DNA of 64,000 nucleotides from Arion vulgaris (GCA_020796225.1 CM036756.1:55892616-55956615), one strand, 5' to 3'. Shown: positions 21,745 to 34,900, counted from the stretch's first letter. Notes: generated by a model not told the origin, from the letters alone. Translations and numbers: made by a program.

Positions 21745-21816
21745 GCATCACATACAAATCACAAAGAGTGGTTTAACAAGTGGTCGATATGAAGCGTGCG
21801 AAGAAAAAGATGATAA
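21745..21816 (+). mobile_element. SINE-C 3' end
   Basis: Only the last part: catcacatacaaatcac, aaagagtggtttaacaagtg, gtcgatatgaagcg and an A/G-rich tail. Confidence 0.7.
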
Positions 21817-21869
21817 TTTAACTGTGACACGGCTGTTCGAGCTATTAACAATTTTAAATCACAGTTTCA

Positions 21870-22175
21870 ACTGCTTTATGACACTTTCAGCACGCCCTTT
21901 GTAACATCTCTATTTCATAGTCCTCTGCTCCGTCATGTTCAAAACCATCAGTCACATCCTGAGTCCATCTTTTCCGTCATCTTCCTCTTCTCTTCTTTAC
22001 TAAAACCCACTCTACCATAATGGTCTTCTCCAACTGTACGTTTTTTTAATATGTCAAAAATACTTCCCAGTTCTTATTCTTTTGTGTAGTATTAGCCAGT
22101 TTTTCTTTGATTTTGAGTTCATTCTAGATAGATCTATTTCTTCTCTTTTCTTTCCACCATGATATACGAATGACT
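21870..22175 (-). mobile_element. LINE scrap (family of the 52.85-kb nest, LINE-A)
   Basis: Read in reverse, the sequence matches the C-terminal end of LINE-A: atggtcttctccaactg equals the VGEDH region, and the 22045-22120 part aligns across the points where the Tigger and LINE-B elements inserted in LINE-A. Many stops. Confidence 0.7.
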
Positions 22176-22202
22176 ATCTGTAACACTTATATTCAATCAT
22201 AA

Positions 22203-22355
22203 GATCCCGAGGATTGTTACTGGAGCTACGGAGATCATGTTTTGCGCATCACACTTGTCAGATTGCCAGCCATTTCTGCCGACAGGATAGAGACCATGTG
22301 TTGAAACCTGGAGCAATGAAGCCAGTACGTCACCTTTTACACCTTTAGACTTATA
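22203..22355 (+). mobile_element. SINE-A 3' portion, diverged
   Basis: gatcccgaggattgttactg, gctacggagatcatg, gccatttctgccgacagg and cctggagcaatgaag. No head. Confidence 0.7.
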
Positions 22356-22600
22356 TTCAAAAGTCTATATATGCTTCTTCACTGCATTGTTCCATTATTC
22401 ACTCTATACGTTGTCACTTGGAATGTGCATGCTCTTTGCATTCTTATCTTAGTTTTCCTATCAGTTCTATTCCATACTGTTTTCATCTATTTATTTTACT
22501 TGATAGTACTTGATAGATGAACAGCATGCACCGATTACATTGAAAAACAACAAATGCAGTGGTTGGGACATTTAATGAGAATCGAATACAATCAGCTACC

Positions 22601-22691
22601 AATAACAGCATACAATAACAGCATACAATAACAGCATACAATAACAGCATACAATAACAGCATACAATAACAGCATACAATAACAGCATAT
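22601..22691. repeat. 13-bp minisatellite, seven units
   Basis: Seven copies of aataacagcatac within LINE coding sequence, at the place corresponding to the TVYRVFYN stretch of the related copy. Confidence 0.96.
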
Positions 22692-22894
22692 TATAAAAAG
22701 AGATCAGGTATTAGAGCTGGTGAAGACCAAGAAAAGATGGATAGACAATATCAAGACCACACTAAATAAACAAGTCTATAAAACAACAAGGGCGACTCAT
22801 CTGGCCCTGAAACGCAAATTAAAGCTCCCACCCCTACGCTTATCGACAAGAGTGTACAATAAATTCCATAATCCACCTGGGAAAAGACAACAGC

Positions 22895-23056
22895 CAGTGG
22901 CGGCTCGTGATCATTTTTGTTAGTGGGGCCAGACATTTTTCCGGATAAATCATGGTTTTTGGTTGCTATATTTTAATTTCTAAAATAATAAATACACGTT
23001 ATACATTATTTTTGGTGGGTCCGGCCCCAGTGGCCCTTAATGACGAGCCGCCACTG
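22895..23056 (-). mobile_element. hAT-like MITE, copy 3, inside a LINE
   Basis: Perfect terminal inverted repeats cagtggcggctcgt and acgagccgccactg-type end (gacgagccgccactg). Flanking 8-mers acaacagc (22887-22894) and acagcagc (23057-23064) differ at one base. Orientation is opposite to copies 1 and 2. Confidence 0.92.
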
Positions 23057-23095
23057 ACAGCAGCTAATAGTACAAAACAACAACAATAAAACATC

Positions 23096-23328
23096 TACTG
23101 TCAATACTCATATTCAACTACAAGACCAGTTTATCCTGAATGGACAGACTTATTAAGTTTCCATCCTCGTGGATGGCTGTGCTAGATAATCTTTCTTCCC
23201 GTCAACCTATATCTTGCTCTGCCGCTATTTTACACATTACTTATCATTAGCATGAAAAATGTCTCTCGCAATTTTATTTCTAAATGTATCAGATTAAATC
23301 TCTATTCTGCTATCAATTTGTACCTCAT
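23096..23328. other. Unassigned spacer
   Basis: AT-rich and not recognised. It leads directly into the 44-bp satellite. Confidence 0.45.
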
Positions 23329-26300
23329 AACTATATATTTATCTACCTATCTAATTATATATCTACACATCAGACTATATATTTATCTACCTATCTAATT
23401 ATATATCTACACATCAGACTATATATTTATCTACCTATCTAATTATATATCTACACATCAGACTATATATTTATCTACCTATCTAATTATATATCTACAC
23501 ATCAGACTATATATTTATCTACCTATCTAATTATATATCTACACATCAGACTATATATTTATCTACTTATCTAATTATATATCTACACATCAGACTATAT
23601 ATTTATCTACTTATCTAATTATATATCTACACATCAGACTATATATTTATCTACCTATCTAATTATATATCTACACATCAGACTATATATTTATCTACCT
23701 ATCTAATTATATATCTACACATCAGACTATATATTTATCTACCTATCTAATTATATATCTACACATCAGACTATATATTTATCTACCTATCTAATTATAT
23801 ATCTACACATCAGACTATATATTTATCTACTTATCTATTATTACAAGACTATATATCTACTATCTATATATCTAATGACTATATATTTATCTACCTATCT
23901 AATTATATATCTACACATCAGACTATATATTTATCTACCTATCTAATTATATATCTACACATCAGACTATATATTTATCTACCTATCTAATTATATATCT
24001 ACACATCAGACTATATATTTATCTACCTATCTAATTATATATCTACACATCAGACTATATATTTATCTACCTATCTAATTATATATCTACACATCAGACT
24101 ATATATTTATCTACCTATCTAATTATATATCTACACATCAGACTATATTTATCTACTATCTAATTATATACACATCAGATATATATTTATCTACCTATCT
24201 AATTATATATCTACACATCAGACTATATATTTATCTACCTATCTAATTATATATCTACACATCAGACTATATATTTATCTACCTATCTAATTATATATCT
24301 ACACATCAGACTATATATTTATCTACCTATCTAATTATATATCTACACATCAGACTATATATTTATCTACCTATCTAATTATATATCTACACATCAGACT
24401 ATATATTTATCTACCTATCTAATTATATATCTACACATCAGACTATATATTTATCTACCTATCTAATTATATATCTACACATCAGACTATATATTTATCT
24501 ACCTATCTAATTATATATCTACACATCAGACTATATATTTATCTACCTATCTAATTATATATCTACACATCAGACTATATATTTATCTACCTATCTAATT
24601 ATATATCTACACATCAGACTATATATTTATCTACCTATCTAATTATATATCTACACATCAGACTATATATTTATCTACCTATCTAATTATATATCTACAC
24701 ATCAGACTATATATTTATCTACCTATCTAATTATATATCTACACATCAGACTATATATTTATCTACCTATCTAATTATATATCTACACATCAGACTATAT
24801 ATTTATCTACTTATCTAATTATATATCTACACATCAGACTATATATTTATCTACTTATCTAATTATATATCTACACATCAGACTATATATTTATCTACTT
24901 ATCTAATTATATATCTACACATCAGACTATATATTTATCTACCTATCTAATTATATATCTACACATCAGACTATATATTTATCTACCTATCTAATTATAT
25001 ATCTACACATCAGACTATATATTTATCTACCTATCTAATTATATATCTACACATCAGACTATATATTTATCTACTTATCTAATTATATATCTACACATCA
25101 GACTATATATTTATCTACCTATCTAATTATATATCTACACATCAGACTATATATTTATCTACCTATCTAATTATATATCTACACATCAGACTATATATTT
25201 ATCTACCTATCTAATTATATATCTACACATCAGACTATATATTTATCTACCTATCTAATTATATATCTACACATCAGACTATATATTTATCTACCTATCT
25301 AATTATATATCTACACATCAGACTATATATTTATCTACCTATCTAATTATACATCTACACATCAGACTATATATTTATCTACCTATCTAATTATATATCT
25401 ACACATCAGACTATATATTTATCTACCTATCTAATTATATATCTACACATCAGACTATATATTTATCTACCTATCTAATTATATATCTACACATCAGACT
25501 ATATATTTATCTACCTATCTAATTATATATCTACACATCAGACTATATATTTATCTACCTATCTAATTATATATCTACACATCAGACTATATATTTATCT
25601 ACCTATCTAATTATATATCTACACATCAGACTATATATTTATCTACCTATCTAATTATATATCTACACATCAGACTATATATTTATCTACCTATCTAATT
25701 ATATATCTACACATCAGACTATATATTTATCTACCTATCTAATTATATATCTACACATCAGACTATATATTTATCTACCTATCTAATTATATATCTACAC
25801 ATCAGACTATATATTTATCTACCTATCTAATTATATATCTACACATCAGACTATATATTTATCTACCTATCTAATTATATATCTACACATCAGACTATAT
25901 ATTTATCTACCTATCTAATTATATATCTACACATCAGACTATATATTTATCTACCTATCTAATTATATATCTACACATCAGACTATATATTTATCTACCT
26001 ATCTAATTATATATCTACACATCAGACTATATATTTATCTACCTATCTAATTATATATCTACACATCAGACTATATATTTATCTACCTATCTAATTATAT
26101 ATCTACACATCAGACTATATATTTATCTACCTATCTAATTATATATCTACACATCAGACTATATATTTATCTACCTATCTAATTATATATCTACACATCA
26201 GACTATATATGTATCTACCTATCTAATTATATATCTACACATCAGACTATATATTTATCTACCTATCTAATTATATATCTACACATCAGACTATATATTT

Positions 26301-27733
26301 ATCTACCTATCTAATTATATATCTACACATCAGACTATATATTTATCTACCTATCTAATTATATATCTACACATCAGACTATATATTTATCTACCTATCT
26401 AATTATATATCTACACATCAGACTATATATTTATCTACCTATCTAATTATATATCTACACATCAGACTATATATTTATCTACCTATCTAATTATATATCT
26501 ACACATCAGACTATATATTTATCTACCTATCTAATTATATATCTACACATCAGACTATATATTTATCTACCTATCTAATTATATATCTACACATCAGACT
26601 ATATATTTATCTACCTATCTAATTATATATCTACACATCAGACTATATATTTATCTACCTATCTAATTATATATCTACACATCAGACTATATATTTATCT
26701 ACTTATCTAATTATATATCTACACATCAGACTATATATTTATCTACCTATCTAATTATATATCTACACATCAGACTATATATTTATCTACCTATCTAATT
26801 ATATATCTACACATCAGACTATATATTTATCTACCTATCTAATTATATATCTACACATCAGACTATATATTTATCTACCTATCTAATTATATATCTACAC
26901 ATCAGACTATATATTTATCTACCTATCTAATTATATATCTACACATCAGACTATATATTTATCTACCTATCTAATTATATATCTACACATCAGACTATAT
27001 ATTTATCTACCTATCTAATTATATATCTACACATCAGACTATATATTTATCTACCTATCTAATTATATATCTACACATCAGACTATATATTTATCTACCT
27101 ATCTAATTATATATCTACACATCAGACTATATATTTATCTACCTATCTAATTATATATCTACACATCAGACTATATATTTATCTACCTATCTAATTATAT
27201 ATCTACACATCAGACTATATATTTATCTACCTATCTAATTATATATCTACACATCAGACTATATATTTATCTACCTATCTAATTATATATCTACACATCA
27301 GACTATATATTTATCTACCTATCTAATTATATATCTACACATCAGACTATATATTTATCTACCTATCTAATTATATATCTACATCAGACTATATATTATC
27401 ATTAATTATATTCTACATCAACTATATATTATCTATATCTATATATTACACATCAGACTATATATTTATCTACCTATCTAATTATATATCTACACATCAG
27501 ACTATATATTTATCTACCTATCTAATTATATATCTACACATCAGACTATATATTTATCTACCTATCTAATTATATATCTACACATCAGACTATATATTTA
27601 TCTACCTATCTAATTATATATCTACACATCAGACTATATATTTATCTACCTATCTAATTATATATCTACACATCAGACTATATATTTATCTACCTATCTA
27701 ATTATATATCTACACATCAGACTATATATTTAT
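23329..27733. repeat. 44-bp satellite, about 100 units
   Basis: Exact 44-bp periodicity: atatatttatctacctatct then aattatatatctacacatca then gact. Almost all units are identical; the commonest change is ctacttatct. Three small patches (23836-23880, 24145-24183, 27378-27452) contain clustered deletions. No frame is open through it. Such uniformity indicates recent expansion or homogenisation. Confidence 0.98.
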
Positions 27734-27758
27734 ATATATTTATGGGGTCGCTAATAAC

Positions 27759-28018
27759 TTTTTCTTCTTTGAACGCTCCATATCGACGACTTGTTAACCA
27801 CTCTTTGTGTGATTTGTATGTCATCTAAATCTAAGAATAATTACACGCTGGACCAGTTATATGCCTACAAGTAGGCCAACACATCCGATTTCTGCGACGC
27901 TTTTTATTTATTAGGGTAAATTTCCGAGGTCCTACATCAGTCGCCTCTTACGACATGCCTTGTAGGTCGCAGTGGTGCTATTCGTTGCTTCCCTTGTGGG
28001 CCTCGGCACCACACGGGT
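27759..28018 (-). mobile_element. SINE-C copy with 13-bp target duplication
   Basis: Reverse copy flanked by ggtcgctaataac (27746-27758) and ggtcgctaatagc (28019-28031), 12 of 13 identical. It lies only about 25 bp from the end of the 44-bp satellite. Confidence 0.92.
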
Positions 28019-28129
28019 GGTCGCTAATAGCAAAGTTGATAACACGCTGCACTAGTGATCATATGCCGTAAAGATTCCCGGGTTGGAAGACAGCTTGGCT
28101 TTTTTTTTTCTCTCCCCGATCCAGCAGTC

Positions 28130-28387
28130 TTCTTCTTCTTCTTCTTCGCATTCGTTCTTTACAACCAATTTTAATCACTCTTTGTGATATGTTTGATCTT
28201 TGCCAAGAACGTGTATACGTTGCACATTGGTTTCGTAGGCCCCTAAATGCATAGACTTCTATACGTTTAGGACATGTGCATACGATTTCAGCCAAACCTC
28301 CTTAGTCGCCTCTTACGACATGCGTGGCAGGTAACAGTGGTGCTATTCTTTACACCCCAAATTTCGGCCCCGGTAACCACTCGGGCG
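28130..28387 (-). mobile_element. SINE-D copy
   Basis: Reverse copy: (ttc)n, cattcgttctttacaac, aagaacgtgtatacgttg, ccttagtcgcctcttacg and cggtaaccactcgggcg. The 7-mer agcagtc lies on both sides (28123-28129, 28388-28394), a possible target duplication. Confidence 0.88.
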
Positions 28388-28394
28388 AGCAGTC

Positions 28395-28650
28395 ATCTGA
28401 GCATTTGCCCCTTGACTTAAGGCCATGGCAGTGAATTTACTGTCTGAGTTGTGGTGTGTTAGCATATAGAGTGTTTTCAACATCCGGATATGGAGGTGGG
28501 TACTTGTGGCATAGGTCACTGAGTGCAGGGCACTGGAAAAGATGGTGTGCGACATTTTCTTCTGAATAGTCACGCAATTAACATTGTGGGACAATCTTTG
28601 GTTGGATGTGAGCTTGGCTAAAGAAGCCAGTTCTTGGTATGCACACGCTA
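28395..28650 (-). mobile_element. Possible LINE scrap (C-terminal Cys/His region)
   Basis: In reverse, one frame reads [18 protein letters not shown]. This resembles the Cys/His-containing region found after RNase H or RT in some LINEs. The frame is broken and the family is uncertain. Confidence 0.4.
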
Positions 28651-28990
28651 CACGGTTGAGCTACATGAGACTCTGATCCTTTACTTGGGGGTCTAAATTA
28701 CAAGTATCTCTGAAGTCGGCGTAAGGCTTGCCTGAAAGTCTAGAGACACTAGTGATAAGGTAAGTAGGCTTTCCTTGCTAAAATCTATCTGAGACGCATA
28801 TTAGGCAGGCGCCATATTAGGCGCCGTGACTAGGTTTGAATTCATAGTGACCAGACGAAAGAAAATCTATATATATGTATCTCTCTTTTTTCTAATAGTA
28901 ACAGCTGACAGTTTTACTGAGATAAATACTAAGACAATTACACAGACCGACGTATCCGCCAAACATGGTGTTGATTAGGTAACGAAGATA
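28651..28990. other. Unassigned spacer
   Basis: No gene or repeat family recognised. Confidence 0.45.
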
Positions 28991-29148
28991 AAATTAAAGC
29001 CTATTTATCTGTCTGCAAGTCTATATATCTACCTATTTATATTTTACATATCTGTCTATCTATTTACATATTTATCTATCTGTTTATCTATCTGTCTACA
29101 TATTCACATAATTATCTATATATCTACCAATACATGTATCTATTAGTT
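28991..29148. repeat. Degenerate tatc/tgtc microsatellite
   Basis: Imperfect runs of tatctatctgtctac and tatctacc, compositionally like the 44-bp satellite but without its fixed period. Confidence 0.8.
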
Positions 29149-29160
29149 TATGCACGTAAT

Positions 29161-29207
29161 AATTATATATATATTATTATTATTATATATATATAATAAT
29201 AATAATT
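29161..29207. repeat. AT-only palindrome
   Basis: aattatatatatattattat followed by its mirror complement. The arms are perfect over more than 15 bases, giving a hairpin or cruciform. It sits exactly where the reverse LINE's 3' tail would be, so it may be an expanded (aat)n tail. Confidence 0.85.
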
Positions 29208-29650
29208 CCTCTCGTACCGTTATAAGTTACATAGGGCCTGCAAGTAATTTCTCCATACCGCTCTATCCTGGGCAACTCACTCAATCTCCTCCATGGAACT
29301 GAGACTGATATTTCTTGCCTCTCTCAGCAAAGTTCGTTTCAGGGTCACTTTAGGTCGACCTCTCTTTCTTGAACCCTTTCATCCCACTTCAATGCCTGCT
29401 TTGATATTCGTTGATCATTTCTCCTCAAGGTGTGCCCAACATATCTTCATCTTCTCTTTCTTATAACAGTTGTCACTAGTGGTTGACCAGACATGTCTCT
29501 GATTTCATCACTTCTCCTGAATTCGTTCCATTTTATATTCATTATTTTTCGCAGACATCTATTTTCAAATGCATTCAATTTGATTTCTATATCTTTAGTC
29601 ATTTTCTAACTCTCGCTGGCATATGTTAGGATTGATACAACATTTGAATT
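29208..29650 (-). mobile_element. LINE 3' end
   Basis: In reverse: FENRCLRKIMNIKWNEFRRS, DEIRDMSGQPLVTTVIRKRR, WRYVGHTLRRNDQRISKQAL, KWDERVQEREVDLKVTLKRT and SLSSMEEIE, with VAQDRAVWRNY downstream. The 3' terminus gtataacggtacgagag-type end is shared with the copy at 61365. Confidence 0.85.
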
Positions 29651-29871
29651 GAAAATTCGTAATTAGTTTTAATACTATATATATATATATGTTAATCTTG
29701 ATAAGCTTTCTTGTTATATTTTATTATACACGCGAGGATATTTGCAAACGTACGAGTAATAATAAACCATATTGACCTTGGTCCTGTTTAACAACAGCAG
29801 TGGTGTTATTTTTTATATCCTTTCCCTCTCTCTCTCTGTCTCTCACTATCTCTTTATGTAACCATATCTCT

Positions 29872-30128
29872 ATTTTATTAGTAGTGGTGAGGGTTTATGG
29901 TGAGCGACTTTAGTACGTAAAGTATATTTTATTAGTAGTGGAGGTTTATGTGAGGACTTTTGTAAGGTATATTGTGTAGTGAGTCGAGGTTTATGTGCGA
30001 CTTGAGACGTAGAGTAAAAATTTTATTAGTAGTGCAGAGGTTTATGTAACGACTTGGTAGACGTAAAGTATATTTTATTAGTAGTGGCGAGGTTTATGGT
30101 GAGCGACTTAGTACGTAAATATTTGGCT
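29872..30128. repeat. Degenerate repeat of about 52 bp, five units
   Basis: Units contain attttattagtagtgg and gaggtttatggtgagcgact and tagtacgtaaagtat, but the middle ones have many single-base deletions. The first and last agree well, so the loss may be assembly noise. Confidence 0.8.
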
Positions 30129-30146
30129 CACTTCCTGATGGAGAAA

Positions 30147-30392
30147 TTGAGGTTATTATTTGAAGTGATTCCTGATCTCAGTGTAATGAGATCGAGTTTC
30201 ATGTCCTACGAGACGGACGATAAATGCAGGTTCTATATCAAGATGAGCATGTAAAAGACCTTGGTCAAGACGAAAGTGAAATAAGTTTCAAACCGTACCA
30301 ACAACATTCATTATCGATACAATAAAATTCTGCTTTGCTTTCACCCAAAGGTAATGATGATGTTACTATCAATCATTCAATCAAACAATCAT
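30147..30392 (+). mobile_element. SINE-B, head missing
   Basis: cctgatctcagtgtaatgag, gacggacgataaatgcagg, gagcatgtaaaagacc, aggtaatgatgatg and a tail of tcaatcattcaatc. Diverged, with internal deletions. Confidence 0.75.
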
Positions 30393-30419
30393 CAATTTTA
30401 ACTCTCTCTCCTTTTCTTC

Positions 30420-30810
30420 AAAATGTGTACTCTCTCTCTCTCTCTCTCTCGCTCTCTCTCGCTCTCTCTCTCGCTCTCTCTCTCGCTCTCTCGTCTCTCT
30501 TCGCTCTCTCTCTCTGTTGTTCGATTCGCATAACCAGTGAATTCATTTTGTCTATAGGGCCTACCATCATCAGTGCTACACCCTTAAGAGCCTCCCCCTC
30601 TCCTCTCTCTCTCTCTCTCTCTCTGTTTCTTTCTTTCTCTGTTGTTCTTTTCACATTTATTTCGTCTATATGGCATACCATCATCAGTGCTACACTCCCA
30701 AGTCTAAAGACACCCCTCTTACTCGCTCTCCTCTCTCTCCCTCTCTCTCTCTCTCTTTCTCTTTCTCTGTTGTTCTATTCACTTAAGCAGTGAATTTATT
30801 TTGTCCCTGA
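30420..30810. repeat. Three tandem copies of about 130 bp, each with a (CT)n tract
   Basis: Each copy has a ct run, tctctgttgttc, a gaattcattttgtctat-like segment and accatcatcagtgctacac. The ct runs lie at 30428-30510, 30605-30640 and 30720-30770. Confidence 0.85.
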
Positions 30811-31147
30811 GTTAAAAAGAAAAAGAAAATTCATTCATCGTACCTAATATAAATATTGGAACATTCGTTTACAAAAATCATCTACTAATAAACAGACCAC
30901 ACAAAGGTTGAAATAAAACCGAAACATCTCATTGCACTCACAGACTACTATTGCAAGATAAATGAACTCATTACTGACATCTTCTCTGTGATGTGACTAG
31001 AGTATGTACACATTATGTACACATTGTTTACAAGAGCCTACGGTTGAAACGGAATCAGTTTTATAATAAAGTGTTGTTGTGATTGGTTGAAGTTGACGTG
31101 CTCCCCCCGTGCACTATAGGAAAAAGAGTGAACATTCATAATTCCCG
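30811..31147. other. Unassigned spacer
   Basis: No recognised element apart from a tandem gtacacattat at 31005-31025. Confidence 0.45.
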
Positions 31148-31366
31148 TGCTTCTCTCTCTCTCTCTCTCTCGATCACCGCCCAGACCGATGTACCAGACT
31201 TCCCAATTAATTTTATTCATGTGGAAATCTGATTCATGCAGACTTAGCACTGGTGTGTTTTACGTCACATCTTCGGCACCATTTGGAGCTCTGGTGCTTA
31301 TCTTTCGGCGATGTGTCAGCGGTTTCAGCCAGCGTTTACTCGGTTCGCTCTCCGTTCTGTAGCCAT
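31148..31366 (+). repeat. Dispersed repeat R1, copy 1
   Basis: A ct run followed by gaccgatgtaccagacttcc, catgtggaaatctgattcat, catttggagctctggtgctt and tttactcggttcgctctccg. The same order occurs at 63676-63885. No terminal repeats or coding sequence, so the element type is unknown. Confidence 0.8.
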
Positions 31367-31384
31367 CAAGTGTTTTTACGGTGT

Positions 31385-31500
31385 GGGGTAGTTAGTCCCA
31401 CGCCCAAACTCCTTAATCGCCTCTTACGGCATCCGTGGCAGGTAACAGTAGTTCTATACTTTACCCCCCAATTTGGGCCTGGTAACCACTCAGGCGATCC
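31385..31500 (-). mobile_element. SINE-D 5' part
   Basis: Reverse: ttaatcgcctcttacgg, ggcaggtaacagtagttc, tttaccccccaatttgggcc and ggtaaccactcaggcga. The 3' half is missing. Confidence 0.8.
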
Positions 31501-31589
31501 TGGGGCTCGAGAGAGAAAGTTGATGTTATCAGTTTTAGCTGCCATGTCTTGTAAGACATAACACGAGAGAGTACTCCTGCACTATCATC

Positions 31590-31680
31590 TACTTTGGTCA
31601 ATTACTATGTGTGCTTTTTTCTCTTTCTCACATACGCAGCAGCAGAGCATGAACTCAGTAGCAAAGGCGAAAGTCCCAGA
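31590..31680 (-). mobile_element. SINE-B scrap
   Basis: actatgtgtgcttttttctc, agcatgaactcagtagc and ggcgaaagtcccagatg match the inner 3' part of SINE-B in reverse. Confidence 0.6.
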
Positions 31681-31936
31681 TGTCTTCTTCTTCGAACGCT
31701 CCATATCGATAACTTGTTAAGCCACTGTTTGTGATTTGTATGTGATCTGAGCCTAAGAGCTATTGTACGTTGTGCCATTTATGCGCCTACAACTAGGCCA
31801 GCACATCAGATTTCCTCGATTAGTTTTATTTACTATGGTAGCTTCCCTAGGTCCTACATTAGCCGCCTCTTACAACATGCGTTGTAGGTCGACGGGGTAC
31901 TATTCTTTGCTTTAATTGCGAGCCCCGACACCACAC
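31681..31936 (-). mobile_element. SINE-C copy abutting the 57-bp satellite
   Basis: Reverse copy from tcttcttcttcgaacgctcc to its head gccccgacaccacac. The first satellite unit starts at the next base, with no spacer. Confidence 0.88.
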
Positions 31937-34900
31937 AGCCTACATCTACATGACTTGGCACACAACCATTCAGTCCCTCCAAATATTGTCTCCAGCCTAC
32001 ATCTACATGACTTGGCACACAACCATTCAGTCACTCCAAATATTGTCTCCAGCCTACATCTACATGACTTGGCACACAACCATTCAGTCACTCCAAATAT
32101 TGTCTCAGCCTACATCTCATGACTTGCACACAGCCATTCAGTCACTCCAAATATTGTCTTCAGCCTACATCTACATGACTTGGCACACAACCATTCAGTC
32201 ACTCCAAATATTGTCTCCAGCCTACATCTACATGACTTGGCACACAACCATTCAGTCACTCCAAATATTGTCTCCAGCCTACATCTACATGACTTGGCAC
32301 ACAACCATTCAGTCACTCCAAATATTGTCTCCAGCCTACATCTACATGACTTGGCACACAACCATTCAGTCACTCCAAATATTGTCTCCAGCCTACATCT
32401 ACATGACTTGGCACACAACCATTCAGTCACTCCAAATATTGTCTCCAGCCTACATCTACATGACTTGGCACACAACCATTCAGTCACTCCAAATATTGTC
32501 TCCAGCCTACATCTACATGACTTGGCACACAACCATTCAGTCACTCCAAATATTGTCTCCAGCCTACATCTACATGACTTGGCACACAACCATTCAGTCA
32601 CTCCAAATATTGTCTTCAGCCTACATCTACATGACTTGGCACACAACCATTCAGTCACTCCAAATATTGTCTCCAGCCTACATCTACATGACTTGGCACA
32701 CAACCATTCAGTCACTCCAAATATTGTCTCCAGCCTACATCTACATGACTTGGCACACAACCATTCAGTCACTCCAAATATTGTCTCCAGCCTACATCTA
32801 CATGACTTGGCACACAACCATTCAGTCACTCCAAATATTGTCTCCAGCCTACATCTACATGACTTGGCACACAACCATTCAGTCACTCCAAATATTGTCT
32901 CCAGCCTACATCTACATGACTTGGCACACAACCATTCAGTCACTCCAAATATTGTCTCCAGCCTACATCTACATGACTTGGCACACAACCATTCAGTCAC
33001 TCCAAATATTGTCTTCAGCCTACATCTACATGACTTGGCACACAACCATTCAGTCACTCCAAATATTGTCTCAGCCTACATCTACATGACTTGACACAAC
33101 ATTCAGTCACTCCAAATATTGTCTCCAGCCTACATCTACATGACTTGGCACACAACCATTCAGTCACTCCAAATATTGTCTCCAGCCTACATCTACATGA
33201 CTTAGGAACAACCATTCAGTACTCAAATATTGTCTCAGCTAATCTACATGACTTGCCACAACCATTCAGTCACTCCAAATTTGTCTCAGCCTCATCTACT
33301 GACTTGCACACCATTCATCACTGCAAATGATGTCTCAGCCTCATCTACATGACTTGGCACACAACATTCAGTCACTCTCAAATATTGTCTCAGCCTACAT
33401 CTACCATGACTGGCTACCAACCATTCAGTCATTCCAAATATTGTCTCAGCCTACATCTACATGACTTGGCACCACAACCATTCAGTCGCTTACAAATATT
33501 GTCTTCAGCTCACTTCTACATGCTTGCTAACAACCATTCAGTCCTCCAAATATTGTTTCAGCCTACATCTACATGCTTGGACAACCGATCAGTCACTCCA
33601 AATCATTGTTCCAGCCTACATCTACATGCACGGCAGCACAGACCATTCAGCAAATCCAAATATTGTCTCCAGCTACATCTCATGACTTGTCACACAACCG
33701 ATTAGTCACTCCTATAATCTATTGGTAACATTACTATGTGGCTCTACATCTACATGACGCACACAGACCATTCAGTCACTCAAATATGTCTCCAGCCTAC
33801 ATCTCACATGACTTGGCACACACCATTCAGTCACTCCAAATATGTCTCAGCCTACATCTACATGACTTGGCACACAACCATTCAGTCACTCCAAATATTG
33901 TCTCCAGCCTACATCTACATGACTTGGCACACAACCATTCAGTCACTCCAAATATTGTCTCCAAGCCTACATCTACATGACTTGGCACACAACCATTCAG
34001 TCCCTCCAAATATTGTCTCCAGCCTACATCTACATGACTTGGCACACAACCATTCAGTCACTCCAAATATTGTCTCCAGCCTACATCTACATGACTTGGC
34101 ACACAACCATTCAGTCCCTCCAAATATTGTCTCCAGCCTACATCTACATGACTTGGCACACAACCATTCAGTCACTCCAAATATTGTCTCCAGCCTACAT
34201 CTACATGACTTGGCACACAACCATTCAGTCACTCCAAATATTGTCTCCAGCCTACATCTACATGACTTGGCACACAACCATTCAGTCACTCCAAATATTG
34301 TCTCCAGCCTACATCTACATGACTTGGCACACAACCATTCAGTCACTCCAAATATTGTCTTCAGCCTACATCTACATGACTTGGCACACAACCATTCAGT
34401 CACTCCAAATATTGTCTCCAGCCTACATCTACATGATTTGGCACACAACCATTCAGTCACTCCAAATATTGTCTCCAGCCTACATCTACATGACTTGGCA
34501 CACAACCATTCAGTCACTCCAAATATTGTCTCCAGCCTACATCTACATGACTTGGCACACAACCATTCAGTCACTCCAAATATTGTCTCCAGCCTACATC
34601 TACATGACTTGGCACACAACCATTCAGTCACTCCAAATATTGTCTCCAGCCTACATCTACATGACTTGGCACACAACCATTCAGTCACTCCAAATATTGT
34701 CTCCAGCCTACATCTACATGACTTGGCACACAACCATTCAGTCACTCCAAATATTGTCTCCAGCCTACATCTACCTGACTTGGCACACAACCATTCAGTC
34801 ACTCCAAATATTGTCTCCAGCCTACATCTACATGACTTGGCACACAACCATTCAGTCACTCCAAATATTGTCTCCAGCCTACATCTACATGACTTGGCAC

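Larger units (their letters stand above)
22505..23095 (+). mobile_element. LINE 3' end, interrupted by an array and a MITE
   Basis: Codons for DYIEKQQMQWLGHLMRIEYN match the LINE at 18165 (YIDKQRMKWFGHLIRMHPN). After a 13-bp repeat array (22601-22691) it continues with KKRSGIRA-like sequence, then the hAT-like MITE, then a short end agcagctaatagtac and an A-rich tail. Confidence 0.75.

Noticed and set aside
23329..27733. CRISPR array
   Set aside because: The repeat is continuous, with no unique spacers, no cas genes and a eukaryotic context.
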